Source of the DNA: Acidobacteriota bacterium
GTDB taxonomy: Bacteria; Acidobacteriota; Thermoanaerobaculia; Gp7-AA8
Length of the DNA stretch: 64,000 nt
Assembly: GCA_003223645.1 (NCBI GenBank)
Contig: QHVT01000026.1
Coordinates: forward strand, 1 to 64,000
Direction: 5' to 3'
Part shown: piece after piece, positions 1 through 8,828 of the stretch
How the letters are laid out: every line of letters starts with the position of its first letter
Numbering within the stretch: position 1 is the first letter of the stretch
The notes under the pieces: model-generated
Told to the model about the DNA's origin: nothing
The model's database searches: none
What the model saw: the letters and a program-made list of their open reading frames with translations, nothing else
Translations under genes and position numbers: made by a program

Positions 1-94
1 AAACACCCCGAGACACTGAGCTCGTTGTTGGGTGTAACCGCAACTTCAATGGATAACGAATTGGGCTGTGTGAACAGTGAACCTGTGATTCGCG

Positions 95-169
95 GAGCCG
101 GATGCGGGAGTCCCGCACGTCCGGATCTTCAGGGGGGCCGGGGCGAGTAATCGCCTCGGTCTACCCGAC
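95..169 (+). mobile_element. Group II intron 3' end (domains V and VI)
   Basis: Positions 95-127 fold as a group II intron domain V: a GAGCCGGA / TCCGGATC outer stem, the two-base CG bulge after CGCA, and a short GC-capped inner hairpin. Positions 138-159 form a nine-pair hairpin with a GTAA loop (domain VI). It is followed by CTACCCGAC, whose A is placed as a branch point about seven bases from the AY-type 3' end at 169. This is the architecture of bacterial class C introns. The catalytic core and any reverse transcriptase would lie before base 1, so only the tail is visible. Identification rests on my reading of the secondary structure; a covariance-model search would settle it. Confidence 0.72.
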
Positions 170-364
170 CAGATCGCCAGTCGTTGCATGCCACTCCTCG
201 GCGGCAACCGTCGCGCCGCGTCGGCTTCGGCACGTGGACCCTGGCCGTGCAGCTTAGGCTCAAACCGTTAGACGCACTTAGAATAGACGCACTAAAGAAA
301 AACTCGATGCAGTGGTATGTGGCGTAGCCGGCGGAGGGCGATTGCTCGCCCCCCGACGACGCGC
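170..364. other. Non-coding stretch after the intron, with integron-like core motif
   Basis: No convincing gene. GTTAGAC at 267-273 matches the GTTRRRY core of integron attC sites. The complementary GTCTAAC occurs at 1921-1927, so the secreted-protein gene lies between two oppositely facing cores. Part of the attC arm would be interrupted by the intron. A complete foldable attC was not found, so this is only a hint of a former gene cassette. A GC-rich hairpin at about 338-356 lies just before the convergent gene end. Confidence 0.3.
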
Positions 365-1696
365 TCATCGGCACGACGGACACCTGCCAAATGTGAACTG
401 ACGGATGGCCGTGCACGTGCGGCATGGTTGCGTGGGCGTGCCCGAGAAGTTAGCTTCGAATTCGATGACCATGGTGATCGAGTCATTGCAGTTGAACGAT
501 CCTGTGCCTGGCGATAGATCGAACGTCATTGCGAACGGGGCGGGCCCGAGCGCATGTCCGCTCGACGACCAAACAATCTGATTGCCATGGAGGAACGGCA
601 CCGAGGCGGGATTCCAGCCAGTGGGAGAAGGCGGCTGAGTCGACGTCCACGCCGCGGTTGCGGTAATGGGGCTGGGCATCCCGCAACCCGATGGGAAGGT
701 GTGCCATGCGCCCAACACCGTCGCTTTCACTAGCGTCGCCTGTTGTCCGCCAGCGTTCATGGCGACCGTTAACGTCGCGTCTCCGTACGACTCCGAAGTA
801 ACGAGCGTCGGACTGATCGAGTCGCAGCAGATCGGGTGCGGGCAGGCGTGCACGATGAAGTTCGATGCCATCGGGCAGCCATTCACGTTCGAAGTGACTT
901 GGATCGAGCCGCCGCTGTTCGACGCCCAAGTGACAGCGATGCAGGATCCGTCAGCCGTCACCGGAACGAATGTCCCGGGGACCGACCATGTGAACGGCCC
1001 CGTGGCGGGAGGCTTCACACAGTAAGTCGACGGCTTGGTACATGTGTCGGATGGACCATCGATGACCGGCGGCTGCACTTCCCGGATGCAGATGTTGTCG
1101 ATCTGGCCGAATGAGACTTGAGCGCCGTCGTTGATGCTTGAGCCGTTCGATGGGCTGATAGTAAGGAGCGATTCATTATGGGCCGCGGTGAAGCAGCCTT
1201 TGAAGGTACCCCAGGATGTAGATGCGATATTGCTCGTCGTCATCACAGTTTCGCACGTCCCAGTGGGGCACGATGGATCCGTCAGCGGCCCAGTCGAGGC
1301 GCGCAGCGCGATGGTTACAAACGTCGAAAGAGGCTTATTCGGGTCGGGGTGAAATCGGCCGCAGAACTCGATAGAGTAAGTGCGACCAGCTACGAACGTC
1401 ACCGGCTGCTGGATCGCCTCGCCGACAACTTTGTTCCCCCAGAAGCTGACGTAATCGGGATCATGACAGCCGGCGCCACTCTGCAATTGCGGGGTGCCGT
1501 AGGCCGCTGTCCAGAAGGCGGTACTACTGGGCGGCATCGAGCCGTCACCGATGATGACAGTGTTCGAATTGAAGCCGCCGTTCTTAACGATGTTGCCGGG
1601 GCACGACCAGGGAGCGGATTGTGCATTCGATGCCGGCGCCTGCGCCGAGAAGCCGATGAAGAGTAGAACAGACAAGAATGCCGATGACACTCGCAT
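365..1696 (-). CDS. Secreted protein of unknown function, Cys-rich
   Basis: A 443-residue exported protein. The start at 1696 (MRVSSAFLSV) is preferred because AAAGGA sits six bases upstream; an ATG at 1702 is too close to that site. Residues 1-25 form a signal peptide (hydrophobic LSVLLFIGF, then AQA). The mature part begins with a carbohydrate-binding-like jelly-roll pattern (NIVKNGGF, then YSIEFCGRF and later IDNICIREV), as in proteins with a choice-of-anchor or CBM-like N-terminal domain. A PKD-like segment with SGSCIAV-like wording follows, then a Cys-rich tail with CRTC and CPSC. No catalytic motif is visible. It is lower in GC than its neighbours and lies beside an intron end, which fits transfer. 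Function unknown. Confidence 0.7.
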   Translation of the reverse strand: MRVSSAFLSVLLFIGFSAQAPASNAQSAPWSCPGNIVKNGGFNSNTVIIGDGSMPPSSTAFWTAAYGTPQLQSGAGCHDPDYVSFWGNKVVGEAIQQPVTFVAGRTYSIEFCGRFHPDPNKPLSTFVTIALRASTGPLTDPSCPTGTCETVMTTSNIASTSWGTFKGCFTAAHNESLLTISPSNGSSINDGAQVSFGQIDNICIREVQPPVIDGPSDTCTKPSTYCVKPPATGPFTWSVPGTFVPVTADGSCIAVTWASNSGGSIQVTSNVNGCPMASNFIVHACPHPICCDSISPTLVTSESYGDATLTVAMNAGGQQATLVKATVLGAWHTFPSGCGMPSPITATAAWTSTQPPSPTGWNPASVPFLHGNQIVWSSSGHALGPAPFAMTFDLSPGTGSFNCNDSITMVIEFEANFSGTPTQPCRTCTAIRQFTFGRCPSCR

Positions 1697-1965
1697 TTTC
1701 ATTCCTTTCAGGATGAAGCCGGACCGATTCTGTCTGTTAGTGACGGAATGGTGGTTATCGTTACAAAACAAACAGAACCACAACGTCACGAACGGCGGCG
1801 TGTGTCCAACTCCGCAACGCCGCCGCGATCATCTCGGAAGGAATCCGGACGCTGGCTCGCGTGTCGGAGCTCGCAGGCCCATTCGATCAAGGTCAAAGGG
1901 ACATCGATAGTGGTAGCGGCGTCTAACTCGAGCCAGAAGCTCGCGTAGGAGCACCATCGAATTGC

Positions 1966-1971
1966 TATACT
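1966..1971 (+). promoter_or_regulatory. Candidate -10 box for a leaderless antitoxin mRNA
   Basis: TATACT lies nine bases before the antitoxin ATG, with no ribosome binding site in between. A transcript starting at a normal distance would begin at or next to the ATG, so the antitoxin may be translated from a leaderless message. No good -35 box was found. The rest of 1697-1980 holds no gene. Confidence 0.35.
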
Positions 1972-1980
1972 TTCGATATT

Positions 1981-2211
1981 ATGGCTGGACTGCTCATCAA
2001 AGATCTCCCGAAGGAACTTCATCGCAAGCTGAAGGTGCGGGCGCAGGCGCATCGGCGGAGTCTGAGCAGTGAGGCGATCACGATTCTCGAGTCGGTTCTT
2101 GATGACCGATCGGGGCCGCCGACGATCGAGGAGATTGATCGGCTGCGCGCGCAGGGAAAACGGCCGCTCACGCAGGCAATCATTGACCGCGCGCGCCGGA
2201 GAGATCGTTGA
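1981..2211 (+). CDS. FitA/VapB-type ribbon-helix-helix antitoxin
   Basis: A 76-residue antitoxin. The N-terminal LLIKDLPKELHRKLKVRAQ and SLSSEAITILESVL segments form the strand-helix-helix of Arc/FitA-like DNA-binding antitoxins. The Arg-rich C-terminus is the usual toxin-neutralising tail. It would bind and block the PIN-domain toxin encoded immediately downstream (four-base overlap of stop and TTG start) and repress its own promoter. The partner toxin is frameshifted, so this antitoxin may now be an orphan. Confidence 0.82.
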   Translation: MAGLLIKDLPKELHRKLKVRAQAHRRSLSSEAITILESVLDDRSGPPTIEEIDRLRAQGKRPLTQAIIDRARRRDR

Positions 2212-2710
2212 TCGTCACGGACACGAACCTCGTCGCCTATCTGCTGATCATGAGTGAGTACACGGCGGTGGCCCGAGGGGTGTGCGTGAAAACGGTCAGT
2301 GGATGTTGCCCACTCTCTGGCGCAGCGAACTTTTGAACGTGCTTGCGACGTCAGTGCGGGCAGGCATTCTGACGCGAGCGCAAGCCGGAGACACGTGGCA
2401 GATTGCGCGCGCAATCTTTGGCAGAAATGAAGTCGAGCCATCCGGAATCGATGTGCTCGAAACTGCGGCGGAGCGGAACTTGTCGGCGTATGACGCGCAA
2501 TTCGTCGTCGCTGCGTCCGATCTCGAAGTACCGCTCGTGACGTCCGACCGGAAACTGCTGCCGCGTGTCCCGTTCTCGCGATTGCGCCGGAGCGGTTCAC
2601 GGCGCGCAGAAACAAGTAGCGCGGCGGCTTTGCCGCCGCGCTACGAAGAAACCACTACCAGATCCGGACGCGCTCTTCCGGCTTCACGTACTCCTTGTCG
2701 CCTTCCTTGA
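2208..2710 (+). pseudogene. Frameshifted PIN-domain (VapC/FitB-like) toxin
   Basis: Translation from the TTG at 2208 gives LIVTDTNLVAYLLI, the PIN start with its first catalytic Asp, but this frame ends after about 40 residues in CCPLSGAANF. The rest of the family sequence continues in another frame from about 2282: RENGQWMLPTLWRSELLNVL, then the later acidic residues in LSAYDAQFVVAA (YDA) and VTSDRKLL. The break lies in the GGGGTGTGCGTG stretch, which a two-base TG duplication or one-base loss would explain. The second frame also runs on past the expected end, through a palindrome, into the neighbouring convergent gene. Toxin RNase activity is probably lost unless frameshifting occurs; a sequencing error is the alternative. 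Confidence 0.75.
2616..2644. terminator. Perfect GC palindrome between convergent genes
   Basis: GTAGCGCGGCGG - CTTTG - CCGCCGCGCTAC forms a 12-pair hairpin between the toxin and the M13 peptidase gene, which converge here. There is no T-tract, so it may slow transcription from both sides or act as an RNA-end stabiliser rather than a classical terminator. It resembles the other dispersed palindromes of the window in design. Confidence 0.6.
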
Positions 2711-4736
2711 CGCCGAAGGCTTCGTACCAGGCGTCCACGTTTCGCAGGGGGGCGAACGCGCGGATCATGCCGGGGGAGTGCGAGTCGGTCATGATGAGCT
2801 GGCGCAGCGCGTCGTCGCGCACGATCGTCCGCCACACCTGGCCGAATCCGAGGAACACGCGCTGGTTGCCGGTGAAGCCGTCGATCACCGGCGCGGGCTG
2901 GCCGGCCAGCGAGATGTGATACGCATCGAGCGCCATCAGGATGCCGCCGAGGTCGCCGATGTTCTCGCCCATGGTGTTGCGGCCGACGATGTGGATGCCG
3001 GGAAGCTGCGGGAAGTCGAACGACTCGTACTGCGCGCCGAGCTTCGTGGCCTGCTCTTCGAACTTCTTCGCGTCGTCGGCGGCCCACCAGTCGCGCAGCA
3101 CGCCGTCGCCGTCGGACTTGCGGCCCTGGTCGTCGAATCCGTGCGTGATCTCGTGTCCGATCACGGCGCCGATCGCGCCGTAGTTCACCGCGGGGTCAGC
3201 CTTCGGGTCGAAGAACGGCGGCTGCAGGATCGCGGCCGGGAAGACGACCTCGTTCTTCGTCGACTGGTAATACGCGTTGACCGTCTGCGGCGTCATGCCC
3301 CACTCGGCCTTGTCGACCGGCTTGTTCAGCCGTCCGACGTTGTACTCCCATTCGAACTTCCCGAGGCGCTCGGCATTGCCGATGAGGTCACCCTCTTTGA
3401 CCTGGAGCTTCGAGTAGTCGCGCCACTTCGACGGATACCCGATCTTCACTCCGAATTTCGAAAGCTTCTCGAGTGCCTTCGCTTTCGTGTCGGGCGACAT
3501 CCACGTCAGATTCTCGATGCGGCCCTTCATCGCCAGGCGGAGATCGGCGACGAGCTTTTCCATCTTCGCCTTTGACTCCGGCGGGAAGTACTCGGAGACA
3601 TACGTGCGGCCGATCGCTTCGCCCATCGCGCCTTCCGCGCCCGCGACGGCGCGCTTCCAGCGCGGGCGCTGTTCCTGCGCGCCGTTGAGGAACTTCGAGC
3701 GGAACTCCCATTCCGTGTTGACGAAACGCTTCGACAGCAGCGCCGCCGCGTCATCGGTGACGTGGAAAGCCTGCCATGCTTTCAGCGTGTCGATCGGCGC
3801 ATCGCCGAAGATCTTGGCGATCTTCGGAAGCGCGGTGTTCTGACGAATGACGGCCTTGTCGGCTTTCTCGAGGCCCGCTTCCTTGAAGTACAGCGACCAC
3901 GGGAACTCCGGCGCGGCCTTCTCGAGCTCCGCGATGGTCATCAGGTTGTAGGTCTTGTCGCGGTCGCGGCTTTCCGCGCGCGTCCAGTGCGCCTCGGCGA
4001 TCTTCGTCTCCATCGCCACGATGTCGGCCGCGTTCTTCTCCGGCTCATCCCAGCCGGCGAGCGTCAGCATGTCGGCGACGTATTTCTGGTAGCGCTCTTT
4101 CTGCGGCTTGAAGTTGTCGCGCAGATAGAACTCGCGGTCGGGAAGACCGAGGCCGGCCTGTCCGACGTACAGCGCGTTCTTATCGGGATTCTTCGCGTCG
4201 TCGCCGACGAACGCGCCGAAGAACGAGCGGCCGAAGCCGGCGCTGGAGCGCGCCATGGCACGCGCGACGTCCGCGCGCGTCTGTTCCTTCTTGATCGCGT
4301 CGAGGATCGGCTGGATCGGCTTCGAGTCGGCCTTCTCGGCCGCTGCCTCATCCATGAACGAGCGATACAACATCGCGACTTTTGCTTCGTCCGAGCCGGC
4401 CTTCAGGTTCTTGTCGGCCGCCCATTTGTCGAGCATCGCGTGCACGCGCGCCTCGGACAAATCGCGCAGGATGTTGAACGCGCCGTAGCGCGTCTGATCG
4501 GGCGGGATCTGCGTCGTGGCAACCCACTTGCCGTTCACGTATTTGAAGAAATCGTCTCCCGGCTTGATGGACGTGTCCATGCCGTTGAGATCGACGCCCC
4601 ACGTTCCGAAGCGCTGCGCCGCCGTCGGAGTGGAAGCTGGTGCGGCTGCGGTCGTGGTCGCCGGTTCTTCGGCGATCGCAGCCACAGACAGGAGTGCGAT
4701 CAATGCGATCGCGAAGACAAGAAGCCTCGTTTTCAT
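2655..4736 (-). CDS. M13 family zinc endopeptidase (PepO/neprilysin type)
   Basis: A 693-residue exported metallopeptidase. The signal peptide is MKTRLLVFAIALIALLSVAAIA, with the cut near AEEP. The Peptidase_M13 N-terminal domain spans about 40-440 and starts with the family's IKPGDDFFKYVNGKW. The catalytic domain carries HEITHGFDDQG (HExxH zinc site, about 535) and GENIGDLGG (third zinc ligand Glu and catalytic Asp, about 595). It ends in the typical RIW. The start at 4736 is chosen because it begins the signal peptide; the upstream in-frame extension has none. M13 enzymes cut short peptides in the periplasm or at the cell surface; acidobacterial genomes often carry several. Confidence 0.95.
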   Translation of the reverse strand: MKTRLLVFAIALIALLSVAAIAEEPATTTAAAPASTPTAAQRFGTWGVDLNGMDTSIKPGDDFFKYVNGKWVATTQIPPDQTRYGAFNILRDLSEARVHAMLDKWAADKNLKAGSDEAKVAMLYRSFMDEAAAEKADSKPIQPILDAIKKEQTRADVARAMARSSAGFGRSFFGAFVGDDAKNPDKNALYVGQAGLGLPDREFYLRDNFKPQKERYQKYVADMLTLAGWDEPEKNAADIVAMETKIAEAHWTRAESRDRDKTYNLMTIAELEKAAPEFPWSLYFKEAGLEKADKAVIRQNTALPKIAKIFGDAPIDTLKAWQAFHVTDDAAALLSKRFVNTEWEFRSKFLNGAQEQRPRWKRAVAGAEGAMGEAIGRTYVSEYFPPESKAKMEKLVADLRLAMKGRIENLTWMSPDTKAKALEKLSKFGVKIGYPSKWRDYSKLQVKEGDLIGNAERLGKFEWEYNVGRLNKPVDKAEWGMTPQTVNAYYQSTKNEVVFPAAILQPPFFDPKADPAVNYGAIGAVIGHEITHGFDDQGRKSDGDGVLRDWWAADDAKKFEEQATKLGAQYESFDFPQLPGIHIVGRNTMGENIGDLGGILMALDAYHISLAGQPAPVIDGFTGNQRVFLGFGQVWRTIVRDDALRQLIMTDSHSPGMIRAFAPLRNVDAWYEAFGVKEGDKEYVKPEERVRIW

Positions 4737-4868
4737 CAGTGTTCCTCTCGGTTTGCGATGAACTTTGGTAGGACTCGGACGACAACACGCCGCCGTGCGG
4801 AGATTATTCGATGAGCCGCGCATTGTGTCAGCGGCGTCAACCGTGAAGTTTGCACCAGCGTTACAGCG

Positions 4869-5843
4869 TCAGCGTTCGCTGTCGAGTTGTTGCATCTGCC
4901 GTTCGTCGTAGCGCGTGCCTGCAACCGCCTCGGCGGGAACGGCGCGCTCGATCTGTTCGAGATCGCTCGCGCTGAGTTGAATCGACAGCGCGCCGAGGGC
5001 GTCGTGGAGCTGCGCGCGAGTCCGCGCGCCGATGACCGGAACGATGTTCTCGCCGCGCGCGAGCACCCACGCGATCGCGAGCTGCACCGGCGTCGCGTCG
5101 TGCTGGGCGGCGATGTCGCGCAACGCGTCGATCAGCTGCTGGTTCTGCTCGCGATTCTCGCTGCGGAATCGCGGCATGAACGAACGATAGTCGCCTTTCT
5201 GCGCGGGCATCGATCCGCTGAGGAGTCCGCGCGACAGCACTCCGTAGGCGGTCACTCCGATGCCGAGCTCGCGCAGCGCGGGAAAGATCGCGCGCTCCGG
5301 TCCGCGGCTGACGAGCGAGTATTCGATCTGCAGATCGCTGATCGGATGCACGGCCGCCGCGCGGCGAATCGTGTCGGCGCCGACTTCCGACAATCCGATC
5401 GCGCGCACCCATCCCGCTTTCACGAGCTCGGCGAGCGCACCGATCGTTTCTTCGATCGGCACGCTCGGATCGAGACGCGCCGGACGATAGATGTCGATGT
5501 GATCGACGCCGAGTCGCGTGAGCGAATACGCGAGAAAGTTTTTCACCGCGACGGGACGCGCGTCGAAGCCGAGCCACGCGACGTCGGGCCCCCGCATCGC
5601 GCCGAACTTCACCGAGAGCAGCACGCGATCGCGCCGGTCGCGAATCGCGCGGCCGATGAGCATCTCGTTGTGTCCCATCCCGTAGAAGTCGCCGGTGTCG
5701 AGAACGTTGATGCCGCGATCGATCGCCTCGTGAATCGTGGCGATGCTCTCGTTCTCATCCGCCGCGCCGTACATCCCCGACATGCCCATGCATCCGAGGG
5801 CGATCGGGAAGACGTCGTAGGAGCCGAGCCTGCGTGCGTTCAT
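4869..5843 (-). CDS. Aldo/keto reductase (aryl-alcohol/YakC-like)
   Basis: A 324-residue cytoplasmic NADPH-dependent oxidoreductase with the AKR barrel. [11 protein letters not shown] is near the N-terminus, DTGDFYGMG holds the catalytic Asp and Tyr, and LLSVKFG holds the Lys. The usual catalytic His position reads YRPARLDPS, as in a known AKR subgroup that lacks this His. [16 protein letters not shown] and the C-terminal [11 protein letters not shown] cofactor loop complete the fold. The ATG at 5843 overlaps the stop of a broken transporter upstream, which suggests the two were once co-transcribed. The carbonyl substrate cannot be read from sequence. Confidence 0.9.
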   Translation of the reverse strand: MNARRLGSYDVFPIALGCMGMSGMYGAADENESIATIHEAIDRGINVLDTGDFYGMGHNEMLIGRAIRDRRDRVLLSVKFGAMRGPDVAWLGFDARPVAVKNFLAYSLTRLGVDHIDIYRPARLDPSVPIEETIGALAELVKAGWVRAIGLSEVGADTIRRAAAVHPISDLQIEYSLVSRGPERAIFPALRELGIGVTAYGVLSRGLLSGSMPAQKGDYRSFMPRFRSENREQNQQLIDALRDIAAQHDATPVQLAIAWVLARGENIVPVIGARTRAQLHDALGALSIQLSASDLEQIERAVPAEAVAGTRYDERQMQQLDSER

Positions 5844-6040
5844 GTGCGGCGCACAAGCATAACGCCGAAGATCGCGAGCGCGCCGCCGGCGATCGTCGGC
5901 AGGCCTGGAACTTCGCCGAGCCAAACGCATCCGATGAGCACGGCGACGGGCGGGATGAGATAGCGAAACGCGGCCGCGAACGACGCGTTGACGCGCAGCG
6001 CGTGCGACCAGCTCGCAGTCGCGTGGCTCGTGCCCGAGAA
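5840..6040 (-). pseudogene. C-terminal remnant of an EamA-family (DMT) transporter
   Basis: The minus strand encodes about 66 residues ending ...[19 protein letters not shown] and then a final helix ...[11 protein letters not shown], followed by TGA. This is the last two transmembrane helices of an EamA/RhaT-type drug-metabolite transporter. Upstream the frame hits a stop at 6041-6043, and the remaining eight helices are absent; a promoter and a new gene on the opposite strand occupy the space. The TGA overlaps the ATG of the aldo/keto reductase by four bases, so the intact ancestor was probably a transporter-reductase operon. Nothing suggests this piece is functional. Confidence 0.7.
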
Positions 6041-6172
6041 TCAGCGGATTACGTGGGATCGCGGAGCGATCCCGCAGGAACAGGTCGTCGAAGAATTTTT
6101 CGGCGGCGCCGCAATCCCACTGGATCGCGGCTCTTCCCGCCATGGCGGCATTCCATGCCGAAGAAGCTTTGT

Positions 6173-6200
6173 TTGCGACCGCAATCGGTATGTGTACAAT
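6173..6200 (+). promoter_or_regulatory. Candidate sigma70 promoter of the HExxH protein gene
   Basis: TTGCGA (6173-6178), a 16-base spacer and TACAAT (6195-6200) stand ten bases before the ATG at 6210. Transcription would therefore begin close to the start codon. It lies inside the area of the broken EamA gene, on the other strand. Confidence 0.45.
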
Positions 6201-6209
6201 GGCGCACTT

Positions 6210-7919
6210 ATGCATATCTGGAGAATTTTCGCCAGCTGTGTCCTTCTTCTCGTCGCGTGGATCCCGATCGCGTCCGCTGACGACGAGGTCGTTCCCGGCA
6301 GCCATGGCGGCTCTTACACCCTCAACATGAATGGAGATCAAGTCGCCTCGGTGACGAATGATGACGGAAGCGTCATTCAATATCATTATGACCTTTCTGG
6401 CACTCAGTCCGGGATGACTGTGATTGTCGGCGGCGTGTCGCTCACTTTGAGTTACGGGACCGACGGGAGCGGCGGCGGATGGCTCTATGCGGCGCCGATG
6501 CCACCGCTGTTCCATTCAGCGGACGCGCACGGCCGCACTGTAACGGCCACGTTGTATCCGGGTATGTCGATGGACAACGGTAGTTGGGAGATGGGCGTGA
6601 ACGCGCCTCCTCCGATCCCGGTGGCGTCATTTGTCTACGGCGAATCCGGGCATGTGGGCGCGGTCACGCTGAGCAACGGCCTGTCGATGCATCTCGATAC
6701 GACGCCGGAGGCGGAATCAGGGCCGTCATGGGGGCCGCCGACAACGCCGTCCGAACTCGTGTCGCAAACGGTCTATGGCAGCGACGGTACTCTGCTGGTC
6801 AGTGCTTCGCCGGCGGGTGGGACGAATGCCATGCGCGTCGCACCGACGCAATTGGACGCGGTTGCAACACAACTCGGATTGGGCGCAAATTGGGCGGAGA
6901 CGCTGACGTTTACACGCAGTGCAAACGGGCAACTGACGACGGTGCGCAATTGGACGACGGGAGAGGTCAAGCTGTATCTGGTCGACGTGGGAGAGTTTCG
7001 CGTCGGGTACACACCAGGTGGTACACCTGTTTTCTACGACTTCACGCCGAACTACAGCGCCACCGAAGAGTTTGAGGCGGATCCCTCAATCAAGGTCGCC
7101 GGCGTCGCCCCGACTCAGATCGTCATGACGGCCGCTGGTGCCACGGGCATGTATAACGATCGGCCGGCCGAGGGCGCTGTTTACGGTGTCTGGAATGACG
7201 CCGCCGGCGTGACCCACTTTGGCCGTCTCACGACCGAGCCGGAAAGCTCTCGCCGCATGGCGTCTCAATCCGTACGGACGGGAAAGATGAGGACCAATTC
7301 CTATGTGCGGCACATCGCTACGGTGTGCGCAGGCGGCCAGTGTTGGAACACTTTTTGGTTTGAGTATCAGGACGACTATGGAGGCGGAGGCGGAAGCGGC
7401 GGTGGAGGCGGCGGTGGAGGCGGCCTTCCACCTGCCGGTCCACCTGTCGGCGGCGGCGGCTCGCCCGGCAAGACCGGGAATCAGGTCAGGGATGGGAAAC
7501 TGAAAGCGGCGGTCGATCGCGCCTTGAAAAAAGCGCAGCAGAAGTTGCAGAATCAGCAATGCCTCGCGCTGTTCAATCGAATCGGAACCGTGCCTGGTGA
7601 GACGTCGAAGCCATTGATCGACGTGATGCACAATCGGAAATATACCGATCCGGGCGCTTATTTGACGAAGTATCTCACATACGTAGGTGGCGATTCGACG
7701 GATTGTGCGGACTTTGCCCAAGCCAGCACGAAGGTGGGTCAGTCGCAAGTCGCCGTCTGCGGAACGTTCTTGAGTTCGAGCACGAGTGACGGATGGAACG
7801 CGGTCTATCTGATCCACGAAATGATGCACTCGCTCGGCCAGGGCGAGAATCCGCCGATGGCAGGCCAGCCGACGAGCGCACAGCTCAACCAGCAAGTGAG
7901 TGCCGCATGCGGACATTGA
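6210..7919 (+). CDS. Secreted protein with C-terminal HExxH metallopeptidase-like domain
   Basis: A 569-residue exported protein. The start at 6210 gives the signal peptide MHIWRIFASCVLLLVAWIPI then ASA. Residues about 25-330 are beta-rich with RHS/YD-like wording (LNMNGDQVASVTNDDGSVIQYHYD; TFTRSANGQLTTVRNWTTGE). A Gly-rich linker (GGGGSGGGGG) leads to a C-terminal domain with two conserved-looking Cys and HEMMHSLGQ, an HExxH zinc-protease signature near residue 537. The first domain is shared with the downstream gene, which lacks linker and peptidase. A toxin-like or surface-protease role is possible, but no known family is certain. Confidence 0.72.
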   Translation: MHIWRIFASCVLLLVAWIPIASADDEVVPGSHGGSYTLNMNGDQVASVTNDDGSVIQYHYDLSGTQSGMTVIVGGVSLTLSYGTDGSGGGWLYAAPMPPLFHSADAHGRTVTATLYPGMSMDNGSWEMGVNAPPPIPVASFVYGESGHVGAVTLSNGLSMHLDTTPEAESGPSWGPPTTPSELVSQTVYGSDGTLLVSASPAGGTNAMRVAPTQLDAVATQLGLGANWAETLTFTRSANGQLTTVRNWTTGEVKLYLVDVGEFRVGYTPGGTPVFYDFTPNYSATEEFEADPSIKVAGVAPTQIVMTAAGATGMYNDRPAEGAVYGVWNDAAGVTHFGRLTTEPESSRRMASQSVRTGKMRTNSYVRHIATVCAGGQCWNTFWFEYQDDYGGGGGSGGGGGGGGGLPPAGPPVGGGGSPGKTGNQVRDGKLKAAVDRALKKAQQKLQNQQCLALFNRIGTVPGETSKPLIDVMHNRKYTDPGAYLTKYLTYVGGDSTDCADFAQASTKVGQSQVAVCGTFLSSSTSDGWNAVYLIHEMMHSLGQGENPPMAGQPTSAQLNQQVSAACGH

Positions 7920-8824
7920 CTATCGGAATCGCCCTGATCTTTTCGATCGCCTCATTGGCGCAAACGCCGGGGCAGACGCAAGAGGTGACGGATAGCGGCG
8001 TGATGATCATGGACTCCACGGGACGTGTAGTGCGTTTCGAAGGCACGGACAGTGTCGTCGTCGAATACCTCTATGCCAGTGCAGATGCACAGGAAACGTC
8101 CGGCGTCACGGTGCGGGTCAACGAGAAACTGAGTCTCTCCGTGAAGTACTCGGGTCGTCAGGAAGTTCAAGCGGCGGGTCTGCCAAAGCTTACCTCGGTA
8201 TTTGATCGCAAGGATCGGACCTGTGAAGTGTTGGCCGATGACACCGTGCTGGCTCGTCTCGAATACACGAGCGACGAGCTCTTCTCACGGATCGTGCTGC
8301 CCAGGTATCTCACCTGGACTTGCACGACCGAGGCGCCGCGGCGCGTTCGAGAGAGCGTACAGGATTCGCGTGGCAAGGTCGTCGCCAGTGTAGTGGGGCG
8401 GGCCGGCGACGGCATCCGAATGGGCTGGCCCTCTGCTGCCGTGGCCGAAGATTTCGGCGTCGATCCCGACGCGCTCACTTACGAACAAAGCCCCACGGGT
8501 GCGCTCACCACCGCGCGTGACGCCGCGGGACGTGTTGCGTTTTACATCGTGAGCATCGAAGGGTGTGATGTCGGTTTCGCCCCAAATGGCGAGGGCCGTT
8601 TTTACGATCTCGAGCTGAGGGTGCTCGGCGGTGAAAGTTTCCCCGGCGGTGACATCGTGGTCTCGAAGGCGTGGGAGATGCAGCGCGCGACGATTCCCGA
8701 TCATCTCGTCGTGACCGCGCGCGGAAGAGCCGGCGTCTATCTCTACGAGGCCGCGAAAGACGGAATCGCCTCGGCTTGGACCGATGCGAAGAGCCGCGTG
8801 CACTTGATGAAATTCCAGGAATGA
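7907..8824 (+). CDS. Secreted protein related to the N-terminal domain of its upstream neighbour
   Basis: A 305-residue exported protein with signal peptide MRTLTIGIALIFSIASLA. It overlaps the preceding gene by 13 bases in another frame, so the two are translated from one message. Several blocks repeat the neighbour's first domain: GVMIMDSTGRVVRFEG resembles its NGDQVASVTNDDGS, SLSVKYSG resembles SLTLSYG, and AFYIVSIEGCDVGFAPNGEG resembles LYLVDVGEFRVGYTPGGT. It has no HExxH motif. It may be an immunity, chaperone or partner protein for the peptidase, or simply a truncated paralogue. Function unknown. Confidence 0.68.
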   Translation: MRTLTIGIALIFSIASLAQTPGQTQEVTDSGVMIMDSTGRVVRFEGTDSVVVEYLYASADAQETSGVTVRVNEKLSLSVKYSGRQEVQAAGLPKLTSVFDRKDRTCEVLADDTVLARLEYTSDELFSRIVLPRYLTWTCTTEAPRRVRESVQDSRGKVVASVVGRAGDGIRMGWPSAAVAEDFGVDPDALTYEQSPTGALTTARDAAGRVAFYIVSIEGCDVGFAPNGEGRFYDLELRVLGGESFPGGDIVVSKAWEMQRATIPDHLVVTARGRAGVYLYEAAKDGIASAWTDAKSRVHLMKFQE

Positions 8825-8828
8825 ACAT

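Noticed and set aside
1921-1975. A complete second attC site starting at GTCTAAC
   Set aside because: No GTTRRRY partner at a proper distance; the nearest candidate (GCGTAGGAGC) lacks a T and would give a site of only about 34 bases.
7378-7452. GGCGGAGGCGG-type repeats as a minisatellite element
   Set aside because: They encode a plain Gly-rich linker in one protein, are irregular and do not occur elsewhere in the window.
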